This document shows positions 37,971 through 52,081 of a stretch of DNA of 64,000 bases, in pieces. A program made the position numbers and the translations under genes. Positions within the stretch are counted from its first letter, which is position 1, and every line of letters begins with the position of its first letter. The DNA comes from Crotophaga sulcirostris (taxonomy: Eukaryota; Chordata; Aves; Cuculiformes; Crotophagidae): positions 530,894 through 594,893 of the forward strand of contig VYZB01000373.1 in the NCBI GenBank assembly GCA_013397455.1. Direction: 5' to 3'. Below the pieces are notes generated by a model. The model saw only the letters and a list, made by a program, of their open reading frames with translations, searched no databases and was not told where the DNA came from.

Positions 37971-40900
37971 AACTACCTCTAGTGCTCATGGCTGCAAACC
38001 ACCAATAAAAGCATAAGTGCATCAGTACTGGGTCAAGCCAAGGTCTCATCTGCCCCTGTATTCCCTCTCTGGTGAAGGGCATGGGTGGGCCCTGGCAGAA
38101 AGGCTATGGCAACAAGGCTGGTATGGAGTATCTCCCTCCCAGTTTGCCTTGAAAAATGAGCAATTTCTTTCTATCCCCATCACCTCCATAATGGTTAAAG
38201 GATTGAATCATGATTTTTGGCTTGCAGTGCTTGCATTGTGCAGGTCTATTTGAGTTGAAGAAAGGAAATGCTTTGATGATCTTAATCAGAGCTTCCCTCT
38301 AAACACACGTTTCCGTCCCCACCACAGCAGGAGCAAACACAGCACTCTGCTACTTGAGAGCTCACATCCACAATGCTCTTCCAGCCCCAAAGGTCACTAC
38401 AAACAGAGGAAAAAATATAACCCTGCTCTCAAAATATTAGCCAGACCAAACAAAAGATTCCTCTCCAGTCTCAAGAGCAAGATAGTCTTTGGTAGGCAGT
38501 GGGGCATCAATGGGAGATCAATGCTTTCAGCCTGGTTCCAAAGCCACTGAGGTCATGAGCAGATTTTCAGCAGGGTCCACATCAGGCCCTTGGGGAGCAC
38601 GTATCATCGACAGCAAGACCAGCCATATGGATGTAAGACCTAAACTGTGTCATAAGAGCATACGGCAACGCTTCGAGCAGGCACTGAAAAAAGAGTTATT
38701 CACCATATGCTATTGATCCTCCCTTCTACCTTGTGAAGATGTTTTATATACTTTGCATCAGAGGTAAAATTTACCCAAGGAACATAATAAACAGTATCGC
38801 CGCAAAGACAGCGCACAAACTTTACACTACTGGCAGATTAAAAAGTCATCTGCTCCCTTGTGATTTCCTCCTGCACGTACCAAAGAAGTCCAAGTGTGGA
38901 TAAATTTAACACAGATGATTCTCATTTTTTGCTTCTGGAAAATGTTGCCCTGGCAGATCTCAGAGTCAAGCTATACATCTGTCACTCCCTCCAGTCAAGT
39001 CCTTGGGAATCCATATTTATAGTCCTAGGCTTTGTACAGTTAGAGCCTGTGCCAAAGCTTGCTGCAGTCAATGGAAATCTTGGAAAAAAGCCCCAGAAAT
39101 GTTTTATAAAAGCACAGTTTTGACTAGAATATGTTAAAATGTTGGAATATGTTAAAAAATTCAAAAACATTTTTTAAACATTTCAAAGAAAAACCTATCC
39201 GGCTTTACACAGTAGATTCTGAAATCAACTGTGAATGTGTGCTCCCAAAAATGCTCGGGGCAGGGAGATTACCTGAGCAAAATATATTACCTGCCGTGCA
39301 CAGCACTCTGTGCTCCTCCAGCATTGCAGCCTCTGAGCTGGGTCAGAAGGAGTTTTGCAGAGCTGATTACGGTGAACTCCGATTCCACTTTAGCCTAGCT
39401 TTTCCTTAAACAAATGCCATTCTGTAGCCTCATTATCTGGTGTTACCAGTCACTGAGGAACCAGGGGGTGTGTACATTAACAAAAGCAGGGAGGTTTTTC
39501 TCCCTTTTTAAGTTTACAGGGAACAATAGCATTTCCTGCTAGAATTCTTCTTGACGAGCAAGCTCTTCCTCTGGGACTCCACTGCAAAATACTGGCTTTT
39601 TTTTGGGTGACTGCAAAAATGTCAATGTATCTTTTGTCCTGGACTCAGTCAGCTTTTTATCAGATTTCATCACTCCCTTGAAACCCAGCATCCAGGACTC
39701 CCGAATGTCTGATCTGTAGGTCAGAGATGCAGTTACCATGAAGGAGGGGGAAGGGAATCCCCCAAAAACCTTCAGAGCAACAAACGGATAAGGGAAAAAT
39801 ATACATCACAGCTTTAACATTCAGGAGCAACTGAAGAAATTTACAAGAAATCCGATAAGAAACTTCAAAACAAAAGCATTTCCAGCTGAAACACCCAAGG
39901 GGAAAAATGTATGGAAAGTCTTTAAAACGCTAACTGGGAGCATCTGTAGGAAGTACAGACTCCGCAAGGCTTCTCCAGTAACCACGGATTCTCAGAGTAG
40001 AAGAAGGTCTAAATCATCCTCTCTGAGCCTGGCACAACTGGTGTAGGCCTCTAAGCTAACAGGATCTGGCAAGTCTGGAGCCAGCTTTAGCACCACTTAG
40101 GAACACAGCATGATGAAATCAGATGTCTTCCAATGGTCCCACATTCACATGCATTTTAAGTGTCACCTACAGCAAACCCATGGCTGAGGATACACAAAAG
40201 AAGACACTAATACATTGGCTCGTGAGTTCACAGTTTTCATGGTGCTGCATAACTAACGACAGGAGGGCTCACAAGGTCCAAAATCAGGGGCTGCTCTGCC
40301 CAGGTCACCTGTTAAATTTAACCTAGGAAGTGTTCTCACCACACATGTAGCCAATTAAATTCCTTCCCAAAACATGACATAGGTAAAACAATTTACTTTT
40401 ACTCTGCTTCTCCACCCCTTTTACAGAAAGAAGCTTCATCCACAATGTGGGAATCCCAGGGATAACTTCCTCTTCTAAGAGCGTAGGAATATGTGTGTCC
40501 TAGATATGCGCTGCAGATACCAAATAACAGGTTCTATACTAGGGAGATGCTTCATGCCCAAAATAAAACAAGGACACTTGGCAAGAGACAACAAGATTTG
40601 GTGGGGAAATTGGAAGCTGTCAAGAGAAGTTCTGCTGCTGCAACAGTTGTGAAGAGGAAGAGGTTGTAGAACTATGGAGACCATGGAGCAAGGTCACTGC
40701 TAGTTTCAGCAGTCTGGGTCAGGGTCTAAATTTCTAGCTCTCTGTCTCACCTGAACATTGGATTTTTAGAAAATTCCTTATAAAGCTTATGTAACTTAAC
40801 TTGAGTTTGATGCTCCCTCTACGTGCCATGATACGATGAGATCAAATGTATTTCACAGTTTGACGCTAGCAAGTGGCTTTTATATGCCTCACACAGTGGC

Positions 40901-42791
40901 AGCTGGCATGCTACACGCCTGGGCAGATGAGGGCCACAGGGCTCTAGGATTGTCTCTGTTTCCAGAACATACCTGTTAGTTTTATAATACACAAATATTT
41001 GTACGCTATTTTGGTAACTTCATGAAATTATGAGCCAGCAAAATTGAAACTAGCCTTACACTGCACAAATCCGAAGTGCACTTCCAGTGTCTGTAAATCA
41101 GCATAACTCCACTAACCTGGATGAAATTGGGTTGATTTATCTAGGTGAGGAGCTCATGTGACAAGAGATATAACTCCAAAACAGCCTGTAATAAGACACC
41201 CGCCTGCTTTTTCTCTCTGCAACCGCACTACCACTGCAAGCTCTGTTTCACGCTCTTCAAATATATACCTCCATCCTTTCCAGAACTGCTGAGCTTCCTC
41301 TAACTTTCATAATGCAAATATCAATCCTTGACGTACTCCTTTACTTGTATCAACACACACAAAGCAACAATCCCTGAATTTCAATGTGTTCTCTTTATCC
41401 AGATGCTAACAGCCTTCTTAGCGCAACTGGGTCTTTGATGACTGTTAAATGCTATGATTTTCAGCACAGAAAAATTGGGAAGGGGGCTCCAACCCCTCCC
41501 CATGGGGAATCCCTCATGTTATTTAGCAAATTGCTGGCTCTTTTCATGGGATGTATGTTAATGCCATGTGCCCGCCCTTCATGCACAGCAAATGGCACTG
41601 GTGTTTATACAAAACATTGCGTGAGGTGAGAGGGAGAAAACCACAGCAATGATAACAAGAACTTGGCACCACTTTAGTCCTGTCTGAGCCCTGTTTTGAC
41701 ATTGGGGGTATTCCAGAGGCTCTGCCTGCCCACTCCACGCAGGCACGAATGGCAGGCTTTGATTCCCCGGGTGGCACCAGCTCCTGCCCTTTGCTGTGGC
41801 TTTAAGACACAAGTGCATTGTAAGTGCCTGGCTGCAGTTCTTAAGAATACCAGTATTTTGGGCTCTTGGAGCAGCTGCATCCTTATCCTCAGCATCTGAA
41901 AACCACTTGTATTATTAAAGTGGCAGATTTCAGAACTGGCATTTCCCCATAACCACAGGTATTTTAAATATTTAGCAAACTAAGATGGCACACCGGAATG
42001 GTTCTTAAGAGTCCTGTGTAGCGCTTAGGCAGGACACAAAAATACCAGAGTTGATTCTGTGCAAGACAAGCGCTGGATGTGATTCTTCCCTTCTCTCAGG
42101 CAGAATGCAGCCACTATGCTTACAAAACCACAAAGATCCTTCCATAAGCATTGGTTTTGAAACTTTTCGTGTCCTTGTACACAAAATGCTGTGAGACTCA
42201 TAACCTACTTAAGGTTGGTAATGCAAAGTGGGAACTAATTGTCCCCAGGAAGTGGGTGGCTGATGAAAGTTCCACTGGTGTGAATAACCAGCACAATTAC
42301 AAGGAAATGCAGCCATCTTCAACGAACTGGTAATGGGACACTGAGCCTTTAACTGTTAGATCAAAGTGTGAATTTCTCCCAGAGCAGCACTGACTCAACA
42401 TTGTTTGATGTCCTATGGGAAACATGCTAGTAAGGCTCATTCCAGCTCCCTAACTCATCTGAACCATTGAAACCAAAGGAGTTGGAGTCTCCAATTGTAT
42501 GAGATGCTTCTGTTGGTCCTAACAGATTCACATCTACACCTTTGGTAACCTGACCTTACATATATCCACCACAAGGGCGACCACTGCCACTCATGCAGAT
42601 CGTCTCAATTTTTGGCCAAGGACAGGAACATCATGAAAACGAGAATCCCATTTTAGCACTCATGTCAATTATTTATTCATGAATGCTGATTTATTCATCA
42701 AGATGTCTGCCTTCAGCTGTGATTTAACAGCTTTGCTAAACATGGGTTTCATTTAAGTAACAAGGAACTTCACTTTGGTCCTTCATCTATC
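37971..42791. other. Anonymous non-coding DNA
   Basis: No gene recognised. GAATATGTTAAAA occurs twice with an 18-bp period at 39127-39139 and 39145-39157, in a very AT-rich patch. All open frames are under about 95 codons. Confidence 0.6.
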
Positions 42792-42828
42792 TAATAAGGA
42801 CCAGCAGGGGTCCTTATTTAATAAGGAC
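42792..42828. repeat. Three alternating copies of AATAAGGAC (nested hairpins)
   Basis: AATAAGGACC (42793-42802) is followed after a 6-nt loop by its exact reverse complement GGTCCTTATT (42809-42818). One base later comes AATAAGGAC again (42820-42828). The middle copy can therefore pair with either neighbour: a 10-bp stem with a 6-nt loop, or a 9-bp perfect dyad centred on one T. No gene is next to it. Confidence 0.85.
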
Positions 42829-45800
42829 TGCAAATGGACTGATCTACCTTCTAGCTTTAACAGACAATATTAATAGCAAAGATTAATTTCCTCCACTGCA
42901 GGAATGAGCATTAGGATGAGCATTATGAGGAAGTCAAGCTAAATGACTGTCATCTCTAAGCCTTAAAATCATTTTACAGTAACAAACAATTTGATCTATA
43001 CAAAAGGTAGATAACGCATAGGAAAAGTGAATGCTCTGTGGACCTTTGCGGACCATAAATGTTTACCACCTGGTTGCCCAAGACTGTGTGGAACCAGAGT
43101 CAAACAGCCCAGGTGGCCCTTCTATATTTGTACTGAATACAAAGTAATTCTTTATTGGTTAGAGAGATATATTACAGGTATCTCCAATTTAGATAAAAAT
43201 TAAAAGCCTTTCTACAGTCACTCAACCATGAATCACGAGGACTTTACACAGTGTGATAGCCACATGCTGAAGGGAAGGCTCTCTATAATGTTGGATAAGG
43301 TACAGCAAGTCTGAATTGTGATATGAATTCTTAGTCTAAGCAAATTCACCCTGTAAAATGAGGAGTGCCTACTCATTGTTGCTCCTGCAATGGGTAACAC
43401 TGGATTCCTGCAGTTCAGTAAGGATATCATGCAAACAGAACAGGCAGGGGGCAATGCATCTAGAAAGTGGCCTGAGACCTAATAGGAAAGGAAAACCAGT
43501 AAGTAAGATGGTCTGATCGTGACTGAGGCATCACGAACTAGCCTGAGCTGTGGTAAATTGCTCTAGGTACAGTTTTAGCACATGGCAGTTACGACCCTCT
43601 GCTAATGTTCTTCTTTGCAGCTGCGATGGTCTAGGAGCTGCGTGTAGCTCAGCTCAGGAGCAGGACTGCAGCCATGCCACCTCTTACTACCACAGCTGAG
43701 CTGAAAGAAAAAATTACCAGCTCCAGCTCTGCCACAGCCTCCATTGTGGTGTCTACTGTTCTTTTACACCTCCTGGTATGATGCTCAGGGAAACGGTTGC
43801 CAAGGTCTCCCACCAAAGGAACTGGACTAGTCAGTTTAAATGGTCCCGAAGAAGTTATGAAATGCCCAGACAACTGACGCAGCAAGCAGACCAGGCTGCG
43901 CAGAGGAGATGTGGGGAGTAAAAAGGAGCTGCAGGAGGTGACCTTTTAAGACAGCCAAAAGAAGACATGCATCCACAACCTAACTTGTAAAAAAGCAGTA
44001 GCTCGGTCACATGGTGACTGAAATATGTGAAAATATCCGAAGTCACACACTGCTTTACCTTCTCCCCTTTGGATGGTGTTTATTAATGAATCCTTCTCCA
44101 AATCTGGGGTAATGACATTGGGATGAAACAAAGTATGTATTGGCAGTGAGTATGCACTATGGTTTGCTATATGTTTTGCATGCCTTTTTAAGTGCCAATG
44201 TTTTTCTTCTTCTTTTTTTTTTTTTTTCCAAAGCCTGGCATATTACCATGACAGCTTTACAGTAAGACACCAGTCCAGCATGCTGACATCGACTAAAAAG
44301 GCATAGCAACAACCCAGCCCTTTCACATACTTTACGAGTACAATGTGTTAGTGTTAAGCAATATTTGTAGAAATACTAGGCAAAGTAGTTCCCAGGAAGA
44401 TCTGGATTCTGTCTTTATGCAGGCAAACAAATAGAAAACAGAAAGGATAAATCCTAATGACATTGCTGATGGCCCACCTAATCAGGGAGCTGTTGTGAGA
44501 CTGAAGTATAAGAAATGACCCATGAAAGACTGATCTCTTTGTTCTTTTCAGTTCGTTTGGTCTGCTCTTATACTGGTGAGAGTTGTTTGGTAACATTAAG
44601 AAGCATAATAGAGTAATAGGTTTGCTTATTTGGCATCTAGTGAAGATAGAGAGGTAAGAAAAAGCTGTGCCTATAATGACTTGTATTACAAAGTATTGAG
44701 GCGGACAGTGTACTCTGCTGGAACCACACTAAAGCCCAAAAGCAATGGCACGGTTGTGCTATCAAAGGTCTGCATGTTTCACAAAGAAAACGGTGCTTAC
44801 TCTCTGGAAATGGACAGATAAAAGGCTCAGCTCAATCTCTGCTGACATACAGTCCTTCATCGCTACTTTACAACATTCATATCTTATGCAATTCACTCAG
44901 CTTCCCCCGCCTGCTCCCCTCCCTCCCCCTGCCTTTGCCTCATTCAGAGATGGAAATATTCTGCTGGCTTGTGTGCTGTAGCAGCTGCTCCTCTTGACAT
45001 TTCTGCTGCAGGCTGGGATACAGACCCTGAGAGTTAGTTCTAATGAAATAGATAATATAACCCTTCCTCTCCTTTCCCAATATTTCATGTGAAATAGATA
45101 TTCTAATTTAGGCAATCATTCCTCTGAGAAGTCTTCCAAGGTTAGCGGAGGTTCAAAAATAGTTCGAAACAGCAACAAACCAAACCAAGAGTGCTCCAGA
45201 CATTAATTTTCATCCAACTACTTTTGCTGCTTATTAGAAGAAGGTAAATGTTATTTCTACCAGGTATCCTGCAAGAAAGTTCAGTCTATTAGTTATTTGC
45301 TCCCACTTTTTAGATGGGTGCACAGCTAAATAGAATAAGGTACAGAAAGCTAAATTCTGGCACTGTGAGTAGGGCTATGTGTCTATAGAACACAGTACAA
45401 TAAGATGGTGTGATTTTGGCCCACTGAGTGCAAATGTAGCTCAAAGAGTTCCAGGGAGAAAGTGTCTTTACAGAAATGAGTAATATAGCATTTGTATGAT
45501 AGAACATCCAAGCAGACACTTCATCTATTGAAGGGAGAATAAAGCACTGTTTTCTGGATAGGAAAATGAATACGATGATTGCAACATGAAAAAGTGGCTT
45601 ACTTTTGGCAGGCCATTTCTCTAATGGGCCTGCAAGAGCTGCTCATTAGGAGTGTTTTAATCACAAGCAGTGACCACTGAAGCCTCTGTAAAGACAGCCT
45701 CCATTAGTTCCCATCACACTGCAAATACACAGCCCATGCAAACATTCAGGTTTTTTCAAGCTCCGCTGAGACGCTGGCTAACAAACCCATCAGCATCACA

Positions 45801-46037
45801 CTGAGCAAATTTGACAAAATAAGAAGAAAGCTGTGTCAGTCAATGAGACCTGGGAAAAGAGATGTCTATCTCAAATTACCCTTTTTGTGTTTCTGTCCAT
45901 TACCTTAAGAAATGTGGGACACCTGGTAAGTAGGAATTGCAAATGCAGTCAGTTACTCTCTCAGCTGTGACAGATCCAGTTTGAGTTCTGGTCGCATTGC
46001 TCAATAATTTCTTTAGGGAAAGGTATGTCACAGTAAC
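42829..46037. other. Anonymous AT-richer non-coding DNA
   Basis: No gene recognised. A T15 homopolymer, preceded by TTCTTC repeats, lies at 44213-44227. Open frames stay under 90 codons. Confidence 0.6.
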
Positions 46038-46064
46038 AATTAATTGGAAAATGGTAATTAATTG
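46038..46064 (+). promoter_or_regulatory. Duplicated AATTAATTG homeodomain-like site
   Basis: Two exact copies of AATTAATTG (46038-46046 and 46056-46064) are in the same orientation, 18 bp apart, separated by GAAAATGGT. TAATTG/TAATTA cores are bound by many homeodomain factors, and paired sites are common in enhancers. AT-rich background makes chance a real alternative. Confidence 0.18.
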
Positions 46065-47883
46065 ACATATACACTCCATCTCAGCAACTAGAAAATGTTC
46101 ATTCCTGGCACAGGAAAGAGAAAAGAATCTCCTCATCCCAGCTCTATTAATCACCTGTGTTTGCTCCAATGGAGAATATGCTTACTGCAACTCCTTTGTC
46201 TCATGCCTGCATACATTTTCTTACCCTGATACTAGCATAGCCTCCAGGAGACTCTGGCAGTGCAGGCAAGTTACACCACACAATTTGCAGAAGCACACAA
46301 CAACACCACTTGGCCAGCTCAATTAATACCATCATACACCATACCGATACTGCTTTTCATGCATGTATGTTTTCCAGGTTTCCAGGAACACCACTTCCAT
46401 CATTAACTAATTAAACCGAATATTGATGGCATGCAAGATTTAACCCATGGTGACCATTTCTTAACACATGCAACCCTGGTGGAGGCTTGCTGCTAGATTG
46501 CCCTGGACCTGTTTCCAAGATCAGATTTTCATTGGTGTTTTTCTCTATACTGATGTCTTCTATCCATATGTTAAAACAGGGGCTAGGAATTTACCTGCTT
46601 TGGGCATGCACTGGATTACAGGTCCTAACAGTGAATTTCCAGGTTGTTCAAGCCCTGAGATCGAAGTGAGGTACAGCCTGTTGATCATACAGCCTCCCCC
46701 TAGACCCTCTCCATGTCAGCTGCCTCTCTGAAACCTCCATTTCCATCAAGATCTAGTATTGATTCCTCAGATTCAGCCAAGATATTATAAATATCTCCCA
46801 CATTCCAGCTAACATTTTGTGAGAAAAAACCCAAGGAAATACAGAAACTTAGCTAGATTTTACGTGGCTTTCTAAAACAGCTCATTAAAAGAAAGCAAAC
46901 AAAAGGGCTCCCCAAACCCCAAGACCTTTATGATATACAGATTCCCTCCATCTAACTCTGTTCTGCTTTAGAAGTCCCTAGGCATCCACCTGTGGCAAGG
47001 AAGGCAAAAGGGCAGTTCAAAGGGTACCAGCTGTGAGATCTGCATCCTTTGATCTAGAGCCCAGTTCACCCCCTTCTCCTCAAGCTCTAGTTTTCTTGTG
47101 CTCTCCTTTTGACTTCACCCAGGAGACCTTTTAAACCTTCTTTTATCACCTCTTTAGCTTTGCCAAGTTGCTGGCAAGTTTCCAGCGCTCCTGGAAGAGG
47201 GGAAAAAAAAAAGTACTAGTTTGTATTAAGAGATAATGCAGTCAACGGAACAAAACCCATTAAGCCATCCAGCAGCAGCAATCCAGACAGCCTTTACACT
47301 TTGAATATCAGGAGACACTGCAGCTGTAAGCCTGCGTAGTATGTGTATAAGGGCTTGCCTGTCATGTTGGATTTTAGGGACCAGTCTCCAAGCAGAGACA
47401 TAACAATTTCCTGTCCTTATTCCTGATAAGCAACTGCTAATGAAATCTTTTTTGGATCTCTGCCAAGGGGAAAACAATACGCTGCCCGAGCACTTCAGCC
47501 TGAATGGGGGTGAGCTATTGTGTATCATCTGCTTAGCCAAATCCTGCAAGAGGGCTGCGGTGGGGGGGAGTATAATCAGAATTCAGCATAAGTGGAGAGA
47601 AGAGAGATGTGTATCTGTTTTTTTTTTCTTTTTCCTTAATCTAAACATACTCTGTTATCCCACTGGGGAGGATGGAGCTATGGAGATACCGTTGCAACTA
47701 TCAGCCGAAGCTGAGAGATCAATTCTGACAGCAGCAAAGAGTATGCCATGAGCATATGAATGCATTGAGCATGAAGTCACTAACTCACCTGAACAATTTT
47801 GTTGTCCTTTTTAAATGTCAGTTTTCACTCTGTCATACACTAAATAAATCAGAGCTTGGGTCAGCAAATATATGATTTGAAGT
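46065..47883. other. Anonymous non-coding DNA
   Basis: No gene recognised. An A10 run lies near 47203 and a T10 run at 47618-47627. Frames at 47226-47549 (107 codons, minus) and 47440-47751 (103 codons, plus) overlap and show no known domain. Confidence 0.55.
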
Positions 47884-48123
47884 TGCATTAGGGGAAGTTC
47901 AGGTCAGGCATTAGGGAAAGATTTTTCACTGCAAGGGTGGTCGGTCACCGGAACAGGCTCCCCAGGGAAGCAGCCATGGCACTAAGCCTACTGGGTTCAA
48001 GGAGCATCTGGATGATAGTCTTAGTTATATGGTTTAGTTTTAGGTAGTCCTGGGAGAAGCAGGGAGTGGAACTCAATGATCCTTATGGGTACCGTCCAAC
48101 TTGAGATATTCTGTGATTCTATA
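47884..48123 (+). mobile_element. CR1 LINE, 3' end fragment
   Basis: Plus-strand CR1 3' fragment of about 240 bp. It starts inside the last part of ORF2: the block ttaggg...tttttcactgcaagggtggt, then gaacaggctccccagggaag. It continues through the 3' UTR variant containing ggagcatctggatgatagtc and ggtttagttttaggtagtcc, and ends in gatattctgtgattctat. This UTR differs from that of the copy at 35970-36387, so the two belong to different CR1 subfamilies. It is 5'-truncated, with no intact frame. Confidence 0.92.
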
Positions 48124-51100
48124 TCAATCAATAAATATGGTCTCCCCAGCAGTTCTAGAGGTGGAAGAAACTTCAAAAATGGAAAGAGGGTAAATGAAGT
48201 CATAAAACAGAAAAACTTTTTCTGTAATAGTAGCTTTGGTGTTCAGGAGACTTTCCATGAAAGCAAAGGCATGAAGGAAGAACAGGAAAGTTACATATTA
48301 GTAAAATCCTCTAAATTGAGAAAGCTGGGGTTTTTCATAAATGGAAAATGAAGATGTTTTGTGCTTGGAGAATCCTGAAAGATGATAATATTACATAAGC
48401 CAATTACAGACTATGGACATAATTTGTTATCACGTTGTTTTGAAAAAACAAGCTTGTACATCCTCCTTCAACTCTAGCTGTAAAGGAATTTTTTTTTTTT
48501 TAATGAAATCAAAACATATTTCATTGTGCTTACTTGCTAGGCAAATGCCTCTTGATTTTACATTGGATTTTCAATAGTTTGAACAAAAGTCCGAATTAGC
48601 AATTGCCAGTAGTGAATGCCTGGTTTTGACACACACCTCTTTCTTAGTCAGCTGTCGCAAATCAGTCATCATGAAATTGGAAATTCATTGCAGAACGAGG
48701 TATTGCACACCACAGGAAATGTCCCATGACCAACAAAGGACAAATTGTTTAATCTGATTTTATTTTCTAAGTTAAGTGACTTTTCATCTCTTCTTTTAGA
48801 TTGAGGATTGAAAATTGTATCTGAGTGCATATCTCCTATGTGCACTGCTTGAAATCGTGCAGACGCAACAGCTTGTCTGCAGAGATCGAAACCAAAGGTC
48901 AGTTTGCCTAATGTTGGGATATGGGCCAGGTCTTGTCTGTGCGTTTCTCTCTCTCCCGATATCACTATCATATAGGTGCCAGGAATGAGGATATTCATCT
49001 TCTCTAAGTAAACATCAGTTTATAAAACGGAGAATATAATTGCACAGAAGAAGCTATGATATGTCTTGGGACTAGTGAATGCCTCCTAATTGAGCTTTAG
49101 TGAAAGCAGCAGTTCTGGCATTATTTTTATTCACCTTGTGGAAAATTATTGGAGCATATTTCATATAATTAGGATCAAGAATGGATTTGGCATCACTTCC
49201 AGCAAATGCCCCTGAACACTAATCTGGTTTATTTGGCATCTCTGCTGAAGCTTTCTCTTGTGGGGAATACAATGACAACAATTAACCTGGCAATACAGAA
49301 CAGAAATGGGAAGTGGGAAATTGTCTTGTCCTTTATCCACATACAATGTGAAGTGTGACCTCATTCAGCAGCAGAGCAGCAGTGCCTTGAATTTATTTTC
49401 TTCTTTTATTTTTTTCCATCTGCAGATGCCCTAAGGAATCTTCTAGTTTTTTCTCATTTAGCTCAAAAAACCCACATTTTTCATGCTGTCCAAGAGGATC
49501 TCAACAAGCAGACACATGGGCCCTATTTAAAGTGTTTGTAGCTAAATGGATTGGATTTAACTGAGCATTGTTGAATGACCAAAAGATTCCTTCCCTTTCT
49601 AGAACTAGACCAATACTGACTTTCAAAAGCTGTCAGTTCAGTGTGGGAAATCAATAGCAGGATTTGGTCAAGGTCTTTAGGTTACTGCATCAGGAGGTAT
49701 ATTGCCTTTTATTTTAAATACTTGCATATGATCTGTAAAACTCCAGTTTATAGTGGGTTCTCTTTGTTCCTTATCATTGAGTGTTCTGGACAACACATCA
49801 GCCCACCGCACCCCTTTTTCCCCCTTTATCTACTAGTTATAGATACAGCACTGGCAATATATCTTAAGATTCTTGGGTCAGGTGCAGTAACAATTCACCC
49901 CTCCATAGCTTTCTTTTCCTTTGATCAAGTCATCAAGATGGATGATGGCACTGACAGACTTGGGAAAACTCGTCCTGCAAAGTTTCTTTGCAGGGAGGGT
50001 GTCTGGAAGAAGAGACTTCCACTAGAAGCAGGACAAAGAGATTAGGAATTAACCTGAGATCTTAAATACTGCAAAGCTTGAGAGACTTAGAGAGATTTAT
50101 GGAGACGCGGGCGAACTTGACAGGAAAGAGTAACAGCAGAGTGATTTGGTTTAGCTGCTGAACGAGTTGAGAAAGGGATGCAGCGGAACTCTGTGAGGAG
50201 AAGTGAGAGAGGAGGATCTTGTGCACTCAGGAAGCCTTAGACTTAAGCCCAAAGAAAGAACACTATCAAATACAGAGGCAATTATAATGGGGAAACATGT
50301 ATAGCTGCTTATTAGCATTATGTGGGCTTTGGGTTTTTTTGTGCTTTGAGAATCAAAAGGTTTTTTTTTCTAGAGCGGTGTATTTCCTTTTCCAGATGCA
50401 AGACACCCAAGAATCAATAACTTAGAAAAGAAGAAATGCCTTGCACAGACTCATATTCTGTCCCTGACCAGCAGGATACACCATCCAGGCAACCGTGCTA
50501 GTTTAAGTTAGGAATAGTCACAAAATATGCCTGTTTCCCCAATCCTGCGTGGCCACAGAGATGTGCTGGGAACCCTGGAGCACTCACAGCTCTGGAGCTC
50601 AAGGCAGGAATTTGCTTAAGCTGCTGAGCAGCACAAGGAGGGCAGCTGATGGCCTGGGACATACAGTTTCTACTCAAAGTGCCATTTCTTCTACAGGAAG
50701 GGAAACAGAGTGAACCTGTGGCCAAGCAATGTGTGACAGAGACCGAGAAAAAGGCAAGAGTTACTTAGGTGTAGAGCACCTGAAGAGCCTCCTGTAGAAT
50801 CAGTGTAGTGAGGACATGGTATAAAATCCTGGTGAGAGCCCCACTAGTGTTGACAACGAGCAACTGGAGATTATGGTATTGTGTTTCAACCATAATATTA
50901 AAAATCTTTCCAACCAAAACAGATTTGGGGAATGCTGTCAGGTCTTTCTGAAATTTTGGGAAAACAGAAGAGACTCACAGCCTAACCTGATCATTTACAC
51001 ACACCCCTCCCCGCAGCCCCCAAACAGCCTAGAGCAAATGCCAAAGCTGACAGCTCCTCACAGAAAGTGTCCTTCCATTATCTTGAGCTCCAATCTGTGC

Positions 51101-52081
51101 TCTATCCTTTTCTTTGACAGCAGAAAAGGGATGGGGTAAGTAAATCCCATGCAAGCTGTTCACAACAAAACCAACAGCTGATCTTGTGAGATTGCTGATC
51201 ATGGTAAAACACCTTGTTTAGAAAGAGAGCAGCTGCCTACAGCTCCTGGATTGACTGTAGATGTAGCCCAAAGACTAGCATGTTGCAGCAATTTAGTTGC
51301 CAAGCAAGGAGTAACTGATTCGCAATAGCAAGGTCCACTATGGGGAAAAAATACGCTTTCGCAATGTCCCTGCCAGACAAAAATGAGAAACTTCCTGAAA
51401 ACCGCCGATTTGTGATTGTGCAACGGGAACCCACCTAGAGCATCCATGTGACAAGCCAACAAATGGCAGGCACACATTTACCAGCAGGAGTGGAAAAGAC
51501 TAATTTTCCTAAGCAAATAAGTCACTTTTGCCAAGGGTAATTTCTGTCAAGGCATTTCATCACGACCTTGGTCCCTCCAATCTGTGAGATTTTCAACAGC
51601 ACCAGCCTTGTCAGGCGAGCCAGAGAAGCAGGACTGGCTATTGTCAACACAGCTGCAGTACTGCAGCCTATTTTTCCTATTGTGTTCCCAAAATACCTCA
51701 TATACAAAGCGAAGAGGAGCAAAGGGAAGGACAAATGGAACTGCACCCAGGAGGATCTGACCCTTGCTCTGGAAATGCCCAGCATGGAAGGAGTGGCAAA
51801 CCTCTAATGCCTGTCCTCCCCGCTGCTGCCACCAGCAGGGAACTGAGCAGTGCCCTGCCACTGTGACTGATCCTTGTCCCAAGTTATGTCCCCCACCCTT
51901 GTCCATCCCTTCACAGCATCTGCACTTAGAAAATGATACAGGCCACAGTGCTACTCCAGACCTCACCCTATGCAGAGGATATTCTGGCTCATTTTCCAGC
52001 AGTTTTTGTTAAAATAAACTTTTTTATTTTTATGCACACATGTAATTGTACCCTATTTTAGAACTTAGAGGCCCTTGAATT
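48124..52081. other. Anonymous AT-richer non-coding DNA
   Basis: No gene recognised. A T13 run lies at 48489-48501. The frame at 51568-51807 plus (79 codons, TTG start) and the overlapping minus frames at 51522-51966 were examined for an exon and rejected. 49160-49370 looks like moderately complex AT-rich sequence without repeat signature. Confidence 0.6.

Noticed and set aside
47518..47545. String resembling the complement of the CR1 catalytic region (tgtatcatctgc)
   Set aside because: The similarity covers only about a dozen bases and the flanks do not match any CR1 block.
51522..51966. Overlapping frames on both strands that looked exon-like, with hydrophobic segments
   Set aside because: No family recognised, no convincing splice pair on either strand, and openness is shared by both strands.
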